Of a stretch of 64,000 nt of DNA, positions 22,857 to 35,900 are shown piece after piece. The stretch lies in assembly GCF_000340215.1 (NCBI RefSeq), contig NW_006921542.1, positions 1,516,267-1,580,266 on the forward strand, written 5' to 3'. Numbering within the stretch: the first letter of the stretch is position 1; each line of letters starts with the position of its first letter. A model generated the notes under the pieces. It did not search any database. It saw nothing but the letters and a program-made list of their open reading frames with translations, and was not told where the DNA came from. A program made the position numbers and the translations under genes. The DNA is from Pseudocercospora fijiensis CIRAD86. Lineage: Eukaryota; Ascomycota; Dothideomycetes; Mycosphaerellales; Mycosphaerellaceae.

Positions 22857-23213
22857 TATAGTAGGGAAACCCGGCTTAGTACAGGGGTGTACACTTGTAC
22901 CCTCTCTCTCTTATTTTGTACCCCCGAATATATACAACTACCTTTATAATTAGACACACGCACACACGATACAAGGAGACACAGCTACGACAACATATAG
23001 CAAGAAAGACATAGGAAATATACCTAATCTAGCTGCAATATAGCCCTCCCTACGTCTGTTCTCTTCTTTTTAATATTTACAACGCCTTCCCTTCGAAGTA
23101 TATAATGCTACGCCGACCCCTCGCAGTTACCTAAGAGACACTAAGTACAAGGCCTATAGTATACAGTTCCCTATATATGTACCTCTACCTACGACCTACT
23201 TATCCCGCCTATA
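22857..23213 (+). repeat. 5' LTR of element C (357 bp)
   Basis: It aligns without gaps to 36650-37006. All differences seen are transitions. Around 22884-22896 one copy reads GTGTAC where the other reads GTACAC, which points to an ancestral GTGCAC hit by RIP on opposite strands after insertion. Confidence 0.92.
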
Positions 23214-23976
23214 TTTTCTAGAGCCGAAGGTAGGGCTATCTTTATTCATTTAAAGGTGCAGGTATGTATATAGTTAAGAAGAAACGTTTATAGCCTTCGC
23301 CTAGAGCGAGGACTACACTACTAATGCAATACTACCGCTAAAAAGACCTTAGTAGTATCGAGACGTCCTACTACTAGTGAACCGTTACCGACTTAAAGCA
23401 AAAGGAATACCGTTACCGACTTAAAGCAAAAGGAAATACTGTTTACGAATGTTACGACTCCCTACTTGTCTGTAGCAGGCGGGACCTTATAAGAAACGAC
23501 CTACACAGAAAGAAACTTAAGAGCCCGCTATAAGAAACTAGAGATAGGGATACGAAGAACCCCGAAAAGTCGATAGCCCCCTATCCCTTCCGCTAATTAG
23601 CGCGAGCCTAACTTAAAACCTCCTTCCGGGCTATTACGACCCTTCCGCGGTACCGTAATCGGCATACTGCGAGTTAATAGAAATTAATAAGAGAGGAACA
23701 AAGGGGGCCTAGAACGGGTATAGCGGGTATACTAGCTAGCTAGCTAGGTAACATTCGCCGCCCCCTTTATTCTATATATATACGGACTACCGCCTACCCT
23801 CCTTTTACTTCGAGGATATAGACGCGATACGTACTATAAAGTACGCTATAGGCCGTCTACGCTCCCTCCTTACCTTAAGTATACCTAGTAACCTGTCTAA
23901 TTTTATCGATACTATATCCCTCCTATTTATTCTAATCGTTTATCGTCTTCTACAAATTGTTTGTTCTATCGACGAA
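23214..23976 (+). other. Leader of element C with 28-bp tandem duplication
   Basis: This is the untranslated region between LTR and gag. Two perfect 28-bp tandem units (23381-23408 and 23409-23436) start ACCGTTACCGAC and end in a GCAAAAGGAA run. Motif copy 1 with TAGCTAGCTAGCTAGG lies at 23730-23748. I could not identify a primer-binding site with confidence. Packaging or translation signals are likely here. Confidence 0.7.
23730..23748 (+). promoter_or_regulatory. CTAG-repeat boundary motif, copy 1
   Basis: GGGTATAC directly precedes TAGCTAGCTAGCTAGG, about 230 bp before gag-pro. It shares at least 22 bases with copies 2-4. The function is unknown. Confidence 0.75.
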
Positions 23977-26900
23977 ATAAGCTCCTAAGAAAACAATAAT
24001 AACCCTACCCCGGCGGAGCCGCCTTTATAGGCCCCCTCTAATGCCGGTACCTACCGAGACCTACCTCTAAACTTTATTCGCAACTACCTCGATACTAACT
24101 CGGATGCCGAGAGGACTACGGCCTCGGGAAGCGATAAGGATACTAGTATAGAAAATAGAGAAGCGGCTTAAGGAGGCACTACCTAGGAAGGCGGTACTCG
24201 AGAAGTTCCCTAGTAGCTTATCTAGGCAACCGGAGGGCTATCCCCTTAACTTCTCTAAGGTCTTCTTTAGGCCTTCTCGGACTTGAAGCCGCAGATACCC
24301 CTCCTAGGGACCGTTAAGAACCCCCTCTTTACTAGAGAAAACGCTACTAACTTTGTTAAAAGGTTTTCTACTATCCTTAAGCGATACTATCTAAGGGCTA
24401 AAACGGCTACTACGGTAAAGCTCCTTATAGCTAATTGTAAAACTAGTATCCGACCTCGAGTTGCTCGGCTCCTAGGTAGTAAGCCTCTTACGTAGGAAGC
24501 CTTCTTAAAGAAGTTTAAGCGCGAGTTTGCTAACTAGGATATCGCGGTTCGGCTAAACTCCCGCGAATACCTTAAACAGCTATACATTAGACAAACGGCT
24601 AAGAGTAATACCCTTCGCTTTTGCTAGGACTTCTATAGTATCGCTAAAGGGATACCGAGGAGGCTTCTTAACAATGTTGCGAGGAGCCGTCTGTTTCTAA
24701 AGGGCTTAGGAGGTTCTATGCCTACTATTATACCTCGGATCTACGAAAAATGTAGTATCTACCCTTACGATAAGGAATCCTATACCGACTTCGAACAGAT
24801 TTATCGTACTAGGTACGACCTAGCTCGTAGCCGATAGGGCTTCTCGCTCCTTGCTAGTAGCGATAGTAGCTGTTTAAAAGAGCTACGAGAGATAGTTAAG
24901 AAAAGAATGCTAAGTATACGCCCTACCCTAGATGTCTAGCGATAGAGGGTAGCCCTTAAGCTAGTTACGGACCCCGGTATCGACGACCTTATTAGGCAGT
25001 TCTAGGACCTAGAACTTTACGTCCTCTCCCGAGACAATTAGAAGGGCCCTACTATAGGTCCGGTTAATACTAATGCCGATTCGTATACCCTATAGCGCCT
25101 CTATCCCCTCTAGAGCGACAATACCCTTATAACTTAGATATATAACAACTAGTTTATATAAGGGCTAACTATCGATGCCTTTGCCTTTTAATCTATCCCT
25201 AGTATAGAGGGTCGCTATTACTATTGCGGAGCTAAGGGCTACCTTCGTCTAAACTATAGGCCCTATCGGTATATATAAGACTAAGGATTCTGCTATATTC
25301 GAGACCGAGCGTAGTATTTCGGGCCCCTAGGTACACTATACGCTACCCCTTTCCGCTTCCGTAATAGCCCTACCCTCCTAAAGCTCGCTATTATACTTCC
25401 TCTCCTCGAGGCCTATTATTAGTAGGAGATTGTCTTCCTACCTAAATTTAGAATAGAGGCCCTTCGAAAGCAATTTAACTACCCTCCTTAGCAACTAAGG
25501 CGGGCTGCAGCTCCTAGTGCTATAGCTTAACTAGGCCCTCGAGCCCCGATCCCTCGAGCCCCGGTTCCGATAATTCCGTCTACTCTTCCCCCTCTACCTT
25601 TAAGGTCTCCGGGAAATCCCTATAGAGGGACCGCCTCGAACGATGCTCGAAACGGCCTGCCTGCCCCTACTACTGCCCCTACTACTACTAGGCGAGTTAT
25701 ACTATACTAGAGGCCCTACGATCTAGGAGTTGTCGAGGAGGCCGACGAAGAACTAGATTTTAGCGATTACGAGGCGGCTATAGTCGTAGATACCCTTGCC
25801 TATACTCGTAGCTAGGACGCTCCGCTTAGGAATAGTCTTCCCGTTACCGCTATCGCCGATACGAATCGAATTCGGAAGGCTGCTACTAAGTAGAGGGGTG
25901 CTACAAAGACTAAGGGCATTCGTAACGTAGTTTAAGGGCTTAGTGTTCGTAAAGCAGAGGAGGCAATTCGAAAACAAACCTAGCCTCGAAGAGCTACTTA
26001 AAGGTCCTCGAGCCTACTACCTCTAAGGGCAAGAACCTAGTCTAAGGAAACGGTTAGCCGTAACCCCCCTACTACTAGCCCTTCTAGTACCTATAGGCAA
26101 CCTACGGCTAAATCCTTAAATAGTAACGCTAGCCTACCTAAGGATAGTAATTAGGAAATAGATAACGTACTACCGCCTATCCCGAAGCCTACCGCTAAAG
26201 AACTATCGAAGGGGGTAAACCCTCCGAGCCGGTAGAGAGCTACGCGGAAAGAGCCTAAGATAACCAATATTATAAAGAATCTTTAGAAACACTATAAGGA
26301 CCCCGACTTTTAGGTAAAGAAATTCCTTAGTAGGAACGGTATATAGCTTAGCAATACTAAGGCCCTCGCCTATATTCCGGAGTGTTAAAAGCTCGTTATA
26401 CGCTAGCTAAACGATAACGCGCTTGCTATAAGAATTCGGGAGCTAGAAAAGGATGAAACCGATAAGATCCCCTACTAGATTATAGAAATAGCAGGTAGGG
26501 TAGCTACCTTAGCTACTAGGAAAGGTAGACCTAGGCGGCCTAAAGACTACCCTATTCTAGTCCTTACCTCCGCCCGGGAGTTCTTTACTAGCCTTAACGA
26601 GGAAGAAAGCTACGAGGAATACGAGGCCGCTAACGAAGAGGTTATCCGGGACCCTAATTCGATTAGCCGGAGAAACAGACTTAATTGCTATATAGTATAG
26701 GTTATTTTATCCGGGGTAGACGCCCTTCCTAACGAGATGCTCTATATCGACCCTAGCTAGATTCGCCTCTTATTAGTCGACGATAACTTCGCCCTTATTC
26801 CTAGCCCGTATATTACTATTACTATTAACAGGTGCCTTAAAATCCGCGCTCTTATTAATAAAGGCTCCGAGGGGAATATACTAAACGCGAAGTTCCTATA

Positions 26901-27345
26901 GCGAGCTAGCCTTGCCCTTTTAAAAGCTCTTATTCTAAAGATACGAGGAGCTAGAGGAAGGGCTAAATTTATCGGTATTAGCACTTCCGTTCCTATCTCT
27001 ACCTTTAATATCGAGTATGAAACCGACTTCCTTATTATACCCCTAGGGGATAACGACCTCCCTATTATTCTTAGTCGCCCGTAGGCTCGTAAGAACCGCC
27101 TTATTGCTCGAAATATAGACGACGGCTCCTAGGAAGGAACTATTTCTACGCGCGGGGGCCGCTCTACTACCTTTACTACCCTTGCTAGCTCTAAGAATTG
27201 TGTCCTACTTAAGGAGCTCCTTAGTCGTAATAATACCTAGTAGTTAAAAAACTAGGTAGCGGACGAGAAACTAGCGTCGAGTCCGCCCCTTTTTCGAAAC
27301 CGCTAGGTAGGGATATTATACGTACCGTTACGACCTATTATTTAA
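23977..27345 (+). pseudogene. gag-pro of element C
   Basis: A single frame of about 1,120 codons is broken only by TAA or TAG. The likely start is ATA at 23977 (ATG changed by RIP), followed by S-S and an Asn run. A capsid-like region (24283-24830) includes FVKRFSTILKRYY and CQDFYSIAKGIP-type helices (Q inferred). A zinc knuckle at about 25212-25268 keeps one Cys and Gly-Ala-Lys-Gly; the other ligands read Tyr, as TGC-to-TAC changes would give. A Pro-rich linker follows. A retropepsin-like domain lies near 26840-27090, with ALINKGSEGN in place of the D-S-G motif. Position 27345 is the frame's final stop. In the element, gag packages RNA and the protease cleaves the polyprotein. Confidence 0.82.
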
Positions 27346-27393
27346 TAAGAAATGTTATTATAGGGTTATATAGCAAAAAGGATAGTAACCCTA

Positions 27394-27418
27394 GGGTATA
27401 CTAGCTAGCTAGCTAGGG
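27394..27418 (+). promoter_or_regulatory. CTAG-repeat boundary motif, copy 2 (gag-pro/pol junction)
   Basis: GGGTATAC then TAGCTAGCTAGCTAGGG, 49 bp after the gag-pro stop and about 90 bp before the pol frame becomes recognisable. The second frame is offset from gag-pro by a true intergenic gap, so this is not a simple frameshift site. Confidence 0.75.
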
Positions 27419-27509
27419 TATATTAATTAGTTCGGTAGTCGGCCCGCCTCCGCTCCCGCTATCTTTTCCGACCTCGCTTAGACTAGCCCCGGCTTATCCC
27501 GGCATTCCC

Positions 27510-30500
27510 GGCGGCCTCGGTATTCCCGCGTCCCCGTAATTGCCCTCTAGTAGCATCCTATAGAAAAGCCGCCTAGCTAGGTACTATATCTAGGAGCAGG
27601 TATACGACGACGTACCGGTCCTAGCTATATAGCGCTAGTCCTTCCTCGAAGATCCTTCCTAGCTATACCCGACGATTAGCCTTACCCGGCTCGGGCGTAC
27701 GGAGGCGATTCTCGAGCCTATAACTCGTAACGACTAGGCGACAATCCTTTAGTAGTCGGAAGCGAATAGGTTTTATAACTAGTATAAGCGGCACTATAGG
27801 TTTTAGAGCTTTCGAAGGTTCCCTACCTAGCTACTATCTATTAAGAAAATGCTTAAGGAAGATTCGGATACTAGCCGTATAGTCGGAGTTTATAGTATAT
27901 ACAAGAAAAAGGCAGACAAAGTAAGGCCTATAGAAGCTAGCACTACGATAACCGGGAGTGTAACGACCGGTAGTAACCCTTACTAGAAAAAGAAACGGCT
28001 TGCTCGAGAAGCGTTACTTCCGCCTAGAACCGGGCTATATAACTAGAAGTACCTAATTAAGAAGTTCTTAGATATACTACGCGGCTCGCGCCTAACTAAG
28101 GAAAGGAAAGCAAAGCTTCTTATTAGAATAGAACTTCTTCCTAAGGAGCTAGATCTGTTCTACGAAATGCTTTATAATAGGGAGAAAGCCCTTACCTAGA
28201 GCTTTGCCGAAATTAGAAGGGTCGACGCGGATATAGTACCTCCCTAACGGATCCGAACAATTCCTTATAAACCCTAGAGAAAACTAACCTTCCGCCTCTA
28301 GCCTAGCCTAGTAAACATTATAGAAGAAATAGTCCGAGAGCGAATTGCGAATAGGGTACTTAAAGTTAGCGAAGGAGTATACCGGAACCTATAGTTCTTA
28401 GTCTAGAAGAAAGGAACTAAGAAATATCGCCTAATTAACGCTACTATAGAGCTAAACCGTTATATAATATAGGACGGAAACCTTCCTCCTAATACTAATA
28501 GCTTTACCGAGGATTTTACTAACTATACTATCTCGTCCCTAATCGATTTCTTTTCTAGATACGACTAAGTCCCGCTTTACGAGGCCGATCGAGATATAAC
28601 TGCCTTTAATACCCCGCTTAGCCTTATACGAATAACTACCCTTCCGTAAGGAGCGACAAACTCCGTTGCCTAGTTTGTCCGAATAGTAATAAGAATCCTT
28701 TTTAACTATATTTCCTACTATACGAGGCCGTTTGTCGACGACATTAGTGTTAAGGGCCCGAAGACCCGATATAATAATAAAGAGGTCGAACCTAGCCTAA
28801 GAAGGTTCGTTACTAAGTACATTTAATAGATAGATAGTGTTCTTGCAGACATTAAGCGTACTAGGTATGCTATTTTAAGCTTGAAATCTCAGTTCCTCTA
28901 TAAAAAGCTAAAATGTATCGGCTACGTTATTAATATTTCCGGAAGATACCCTAATATAGAGAAAGTTGCAAAGATTGTCGTATAGCTAGTACCTAAGAAC
29001 TACTCTAGCGTACGGGCCTGCCTTAGGGTTTGTGTCTACTACCGTATCTAGATCGAGGGCTTCGTAATAATAGTAAGACTACTCTTCTACCTCCTAAAGG
29101 CCGATGTCGAATTCTTATAGGGACCGGATTAGCAAGTCGCTATAGATACCTTAAAGGCTATACTAACTACTACCCCTGCTCTTATCTCGATCGATTATAC
29201 TAAGGGTACTAGGTTGATTGTCCTTCTATTAGACGCGAGTAGATCCGGATATAGTAGTAGCCTAAACTAGTACGAAAGAGACAATATAAAGAAGCGTTAC
29301 CCTATTCGATACGAAAGCGGTCTTTAGACCGAAAGTAAAGCCCGATATAATACTAGCAAACGAGAGTGCCTTACCGTACTTAAACTGCTAAAGAAATTTA
29401 AGAAGTATCTCGTTAGGTAGTACTTTCGAATCGAAATCGATACTACTACCCTTATCTACTAGCTTAACAAATCCGCCTCGGACCTCCCTAACTCGGCAAT
29501 AGCTCGCTAGGTAGCCTAGATCCGACTATTCGACTTCGAAGTTAAGTATATCCCCGGGCGGAAGCACTCTACGGCTAATAGTCTATCCCGTCGTAACCCT
29601 ACTAAAGAAGATATCGCCGAACGAGATAACTAAATCGACGACGATAATATAATCGACAACGACTTCTTTTGCGGTATAGTATAGACTAAGCCTATCGATC
29701 CCTTAGCTAAGTCTAGCTTCCTTAACGAGGACGAATATTAGTCTCGAGAATCGCTTCTTATCGGATACTTTAAGTCGACCCTTCGCTTTCTATAAGGCAT
29801 CTCTCGAAGCGAAGCCCGAAGGGTTCGACGTACTGCCTAGAAGTATATTATTAAGGATCGGCTCCTTTTCTACTAGCGTTATCCGAATTGTCCCCTTTAA
29901 CGAGTAATTAATAGCGAGAAGGCTAGGGAGGAAATTATCTAATCACTTTACGAGGATTATAGCTATAAAGGCCGGGAGGCAGTGTACTATCTAGCCTCGA
30001 AAAGGTACTTCTAGTATAGGATATAGTCCTAAATCGCTATATAGGTTCGGTCCTATCGTATATACCGGATACGAGAGGGATATAAGATTGCCGGGACGCT
30101 TTATCCTACCTATATTCGAGTTGTTAGCCGTCGCTAGGTTGCCGATATACTTTATATCGACAATAAGGGGTCTATTGCCTTAGCGCGTAAGGTTGTTAGC
30201 GGCTAGGTAGAGGGGAGGATATTTAACTACTCGGGCAAGTCGGTTAGTATATACTAAATAGCTAAGTTCCTATACGAAGAGGTCTATTGCCGATATAGCT
30301 ATCCGGATAAATTCGTTATAGATAACGGATCTAAGAATCGGAAGGACACTAAGGAGTTGCTTAAGCGAATAGCTACGTACCGAGTACGGATTTCCCTATA
30401 CTACCCGAAGGCAAATAGTTAAATCGAAGTTAGAAACCGACCTATCCTAGCTACCCTTTCTAAACTAACGAACGGCACTATAAAAGGTTAGAGAAAACAC

Positions 30501-31931
30501 GTCCTACCTGTCCTATAGGCCGACCGAACGACATACCGACGAACGACTAGAAAGACGCCTATGCAAGTTATATATAGAGGGGCCGACGTTATCCTTCCTA
30601 TCGAGAATACCTACCGAACCTTCTAAAAAGTCGACTAGGATGCTATACGCGACACTACCTCGTTACTTGTATACCGTACTTAGCAACTAGTATATATACC
30701 TAACGATAACGAAGAAGCGGCCCTTCGGCTAAAGAGGACTCGCGAGGAGAATACTCGCTAGTACGACGAAAAGGGAGTAGTATCTAACGCTCCCCTTAAG
30801 ATTAGATCCCTTATACTTGTTACTAGGAACGAAATCGAGCACTCGAGGTCTAGTAAGCTTGCCTTTCGCTAGAAGGGCCCCTTTCGTATTACGGGGATTA
30901 CTACCTCTAGGACCTCGTACTACCTTACGGAACTTAATAGGGCTAATCTAGCTATTACCTTTCTACGCGATCGACTAAAGGAAGTACCTCTATTCCGACC
31001 TAATCGGATCTCGGGTAAAAACGCTACTACGACGGACAACGAACCTATTAATAAAGAAGTCGAGGTAGATAGAGATAGCTAGTCTAAGTCCTCCGAGTCT
31101 AGGGACGATAGCTAGTCTAATGCTAAGTCCGGTAAAGAAAGGGATATAGACGTCTATACGATTATATCCCTTCCTAGGGAGGAGTAAAGGCGAGCCTTTT
31201 AAGCCTATACTATAGCTATATACCGAGTCGACCCTAAAATTAATCCTATCTCTTAGATTAATAACCTAATACGAGACCTTCTTAGCGTACCCCTTATAGA
31301 AGATTATTCGAATAACTATCTCTTCTTTAATAGCTCGACCGAACCTAATAGTTTTCTAGCTTTTAATTACCTAGCCCTATTTACCTAGGGAGGGGTAACC
31401 TAGCCTTTAGCTTAATACTATAGATTCGGCTAGATAGCAATTCTATATAGAAGGTAGGACCTATACGAACAAGCCTACTACGTTAGCGCTCTTCCGAGGC
31501 TTACCTAGGACCCTAGCTTTCGGCTAGTACTATAGCGAGACCCTAGCTAGTAGACGACCTAGAGAGTCTAGGTCTACGACGAGATAAATATATTAAAGTT
31601 CGAGTACAACCTATATCTCCTTAAGGCCCTAGTAGAGACTAGCCTTGCTGCCCTAGTATATACTAACCTATATAGGCGGCGAGGTATTAGATTTCTCGCC
31701 TAGGAGGCTATAGACAACGTTGCGAACTAGGGAGATAACGAATATAGGCTATCCTTAATAAGAATACGAGATAGGCTTCGGCTTACCTAGATCGAATAAG
31801 AGGAGCTCCGCTATACCGCTAGCTCTAAGGGCCTAGGCTTAAACCCCGGAGCTTTTAACGAACCCTTAGAAGCGGAGTAGGCTATAGAATGCAACGAAAA
31901 TAGACTACTACTACCTTAGTAGGCCCGATAA
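27510..31931 (+). pseudogene. pol of element C: RT, RNase H, integrase
   Basis: One frame of about 1,470 codons without indels, broken by RIP stops. The RT (about 28300-29050) contains TTLP-x-GATNSVA (x inferred Gln) and the catalytic motif PFVDDISVKGPKT near 28730, the FVDD variant of Y-x-D-D typical of one fungal gypsy group. RNase H (about 29200-29590) shows LLDASRSGYSS then RECLTVLKLLKKFKKYL and YIPGRKHSTANSLSRR. The integrase (about 30030-30990) includes FVIDNGSKN with the second catalytic Asp and a terminal DRLKEVPLF box. An acidic linker follows (31020-31180), then a 240-residue extension of unknown role to TAG TAG at 31917-31922 and TAA at 31929-31931. The N-terminal 300 residues before RT are basic and unassigned. 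Confidence 0.85.
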
Positions 31932-32449
31932 ACCTACAACTACTCGCGTGTAGCCTCCCTTTTGCTCCTATTTACTCGCCTTATACTGAATTTTTTCACT
32001 CGCTAGTACCCTTATTCGCGTATTTAAACGGATTATCGACGTATACTAGGATCGATTGTCCCTTTGTATATTAGCAGCCGGATAGAGTACTACTACTAGA
32101 GCCTTATCGTTGCTTCTTTTCCTTTATACTACTACCGACGAGGGTAGGGGCTTTAGTAAGGAGCCCCTATCCTTAATAATATCCCTAGACCTGCTCCCCG
32201 GGGTAGTCTAAGTACTAGCCTATCCGCGGAGCGAGTGAATAATTTTAACTCGGTAAAAGGGGACCTGCTAGAAGCTCTACGTTACGCCTAGCTTACTAAA
32301 ACCGAAGCCTACCCTACGGAGTAAGCCTAGGAAAACCTTACCTAACCTTAAAGATTTCCTTTGTTTAAAAAAACCTTTCCTTTATATTATTTCTATAGCC
32401 TACGCCGGCCGACATGTCGAGATTTCTAAGAATCCCGGGAGCTCCCGCC
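31932..32449 (+). other. pol/ORF3 spacer of element C
   Basis: About 520 bp without a recognisable protein. The sequence is richer in TG and CA than older parts of the window. A pyrimidine-rich region precedes motif copy 3. Confidence 0.5.
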
Positions 32450-32474
32450 TATAGTAGCTAGCTAGCTAGGATAT
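32450..32474 (+). promoter_or_regulatory. CTAG-repeat boundary motif, copy 3 (pol/ORF3 junction)
   Basis: CTATAG then TAGCTAGCTAGCTAGGATA. The core is identical to the other copies; the bases to its left are more diverged. Confidence 0.72.
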
Positions 32475-32939
32475 ATTGCGACTACTACTACTACCCCTAT
32501 ACTGCCCGGAGGAGCCCTTATAACTGTGCCTTAATGCGGTAGGGGTTAAAGCGGAGGGGTTAGTGCGTTATATAATGCCTAACTCCCTAGATCTAAGTGC
32601 TCTAGTCCTACGCCCTCGACTGTCGCTACTACGCAAATTACCTAGGCCTCTAGAAATGTCGCCGCTGCCTACTACTAACCCTTTACTTCCTTTAGAACAC
32701 GTGCCTTACTTTCGGATTTATATACAAACGCGCGTATACGCGTAAGATAGGTGCCTCCCGTCCCTTCCCGCGTACCCGCGCTATTACTACGACAAAAAGG
32801 CGATCTTTCTCGCGCCTAAACTTCTTTATAAACAAACACACCTATATCGCCCTTCCTTCGATAAAGCGATAGGCGCTTATAGCAAATACTACCCTCCTTA
32901 ATTAACTATTAAAGACCGACAAACCCCTACCTCCTCTAT

Positions 32940-35900
32940 GCGACCCGATACGTAAAACCCCCTCTACCGCCTCGTAAGCGCGTAATAGTAGAAGCCTCTA
33001 GTCGAGACCTTATTACGAGCGTAGCCTATAGCGGCATTTCCTATCTTCCTTCCGACTAGCGACTAAGCAATTACAATACCCTACTCGAATAGGTATAATA
33101 TCTTCAATCTGCTAACCTATCCCGCTAAACTAAAGTAGATATAATCTACGACAACCTAGGGAGTGTTAGCAACTTTATTAAAGGCACCGAGTTGACCTAT
33201 TATCGGCTTAAGGAGGCGCTCTTTAAAGGACTGCCGAAAGAAATAGGAGATGTTCTTCGTACCCGAGGATCTACTATAGTATAGGCCCTCGAGTAGTATA
33301 TAGGTAACGAATTTGCTACCCTATAAGCCGCCGCTACTCGTAGAAAGGCTACGGAAGATCGCCGTAAAAACGATATTACTAACAGTCCTATATTCTTTAG
33401 GAACTACCTAGACCTCTATAATGTCCGGGGTAACACCGTAAAGGAAATAGCTCGAGTCTTTAGGCTATAGAAGGATAGAAAGCTTAACAACTACGCAAAC
33501 TTTAAGGACGCTAGCTAGGTTTCCGAAACTTAGCTTGTTCTTCGTATCCTAAGCAATTACCTATACTACCGAACGCTTAGGGCGAGATAGGGACGGGCAG
33601 ATATTAATACCGTTACTATTACTACTAAGGACTACGTAGTAGATAAGGAGGACGACACTCGTAAGGAGGGTAAGAATAAATTCTTCTCCTAGAGAACGGA
33701 GGGTAGTAAGGCGAAGCTTAAGGCTATCGGTATTCGAATTAGCTAATACGAAGGCCCTCCTATAATTGCTATTACTCCCGACGGGCGCCCTTTTTCGAGA
33801 CCGCTAGGTAGCTATATTAAAGGCACTGCTTCTAGGACCCTAGGGCTTAATGTCCCTCGATCCCGTATAGGTATATATAAGCGAATTAGTATACCTATTA
33901 GATTACTAGTTATATACAACCCGGCTAGCGACCCTCTAGCTAGATAGGACAACTAGTAGCTATTACCCGCTCGCCCTACTTAGCCTATCGGCTCTCGCTA
34001 AAATACGCCTCTATAACGTAATACGACTCGCCCTAATCTCCTAGTCGAAAACTCTACTTTACTACCCGATCGGACTAGTAGTAGGAGTAGTAATAACAGC
34101 CTTGCTCTAGGGGCTCCGCCTACTCGTTAAATTCGGACTACTACGCCTATCCCCCCTCTAGGAAGGACCCGTAGATCGAAATAAGCCGAGTAGAGATCTT
34201 ACCGCACCCCTCGAGGAGAACCTAACCGACGACCTTAATACCTTAGGACCTAAGCGGGGAGGCACTATATACTATAAGGAGCTAACCCCCGATAAGGACA
34301 CTCAAATTAGAAACAGCCTAGCCTACTATAGCTATAATAGATTCTCGGAAGCCGACCGTAGTGCTTTAATGTAGTACGATAGTAAATCTAATAACGCTAC
34401 GTAGGGAAGAGCAATTGCCCTTACTATAACTGCCCCTTACCCGCCTTGCTATACTTATACCTGCTACCTGTTTAGGATAGTAGTTAGGTTTCGAGGAAAG
34501 GTTAGTTGAGAGCAGATAATAGAAACCTTAAGTAGCCCTAGATATAAGTACCGGAACGACCTTCTCCGCCTTCGAAATAAGAGACCTAACCTGTTTCGGA
34601 AGACTCGCCGTCCTCCTATCCCTAGCGACTACCTTAGACTATATCGCTATTTCCCTAAGGCCTATAGTTACGAGACTAAGACATACAACCCTTTAACTAT
34701 TAAACGCGTTACCCTAGCGATTGCTACTAAGATTCGTAAGGCCTTCTCCCGTATAGGAGTAATAACAAAGGCTAGCTAGGATGCCTAGGTAAGAGATAGT
34801 ACTATTACCTTAGATAGCATTACGAGCGATAAAGGCTCTACTAAACTATATAGAGCGGCCGTCTTTAGTTAGTATAATAATAAGAAAGTCGAAGTCGCCG
34901 CGGCCCCTCTACCCTTCGGAAAGATGTCCCTATCTAACTAGTTTAAGCTAGAGGCTGTAATATACCTTTAGTATTAGCGTATAGTTAACGGAGTTTCGAA
35001 TAAGGGTTGGCTTCGAACCGCCTTCTATTCTAGGTTCTAGCAAATCTGCCGAGGAGACCCTGTCTACTAGCTCCTCTACGGCCTTACCCGCCCTAACTAC
35101 GCTCTTAACCTAATCTCCTACCCGTACTACGCTAAGATAACTCAACCTAGTAACGGCGGTTCGACCGAGTTTGCCTATATTAACTAGTACCCTCTCGATC
35201 TCTAAGAAGGCATTGCTACAAACTAAGTTTAAGGCTCCGTATCCTTCCTTCCTAAAACGGCAGAGACTACTACGAAGGTCTTCGCTAGGATCTACTAACT
35301 AGAAGTCTTTAACAAATAGTATAAGGAGCTCGAGACCCTTCGCTAGGAAAAGGGCCCTACGTACGCCCCTCGGGGTTATATTCTCTCTATTAACTATAAT
35401 ACACATTGCCTAAATACTAAGATAGAGAATACCCTTAATAACTTTATTAAGGACGAGCTAAAAGGCAAGTATCGAAATATAGGCTAGGAGCAGTACCCGG
35501 TCGGTGCCCTTAGAGTACGCCTAACCCTTCCCTACCTTCTATACGGCGCTTAGGCATTACCGAAGAACACTAAGAGGATAACTATACTCCCCTAGTTCTG
35601 CCGATACGACTTAGTAACTAGAAAGCTCGATTGCGAAGCTAGAGGTACGTTTTAGGAACTCGCCGCTACCTATAGAGACCTTCTTCCTAGCCCTACCTCG
35701 CCCTCTAGTCTTGCAAACAAGTACGGTGCCCCTCCGTACGCGTTCCCGGCTATAGTACGCCTACGCAACAATAACCTAATCTCGGAAGCCCTCGTCGGTC
35801 GATTAAAGTAGGACGATACTATAGTATAGCAATATATTCGAAGACTCTTTCGCAACCTTAACTAAGAAGGCTCCTTATATATACTCGAGAACTATTTAAA

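Noticed and set aside
26757..26984. Open frame of 75 codons on the minus strand
   Set aside because: Antisense shadow of the protease region of element C gag-pro, which reads coherently on the plus strand.
32563..32745. Open frame of 60 codons starting with ATG just after motif copy 3
   Set aside because: It is not in the frame that carries ORF3 further on, and it stops at 32745. It could be a short upstream ORF, but nothing supports that.
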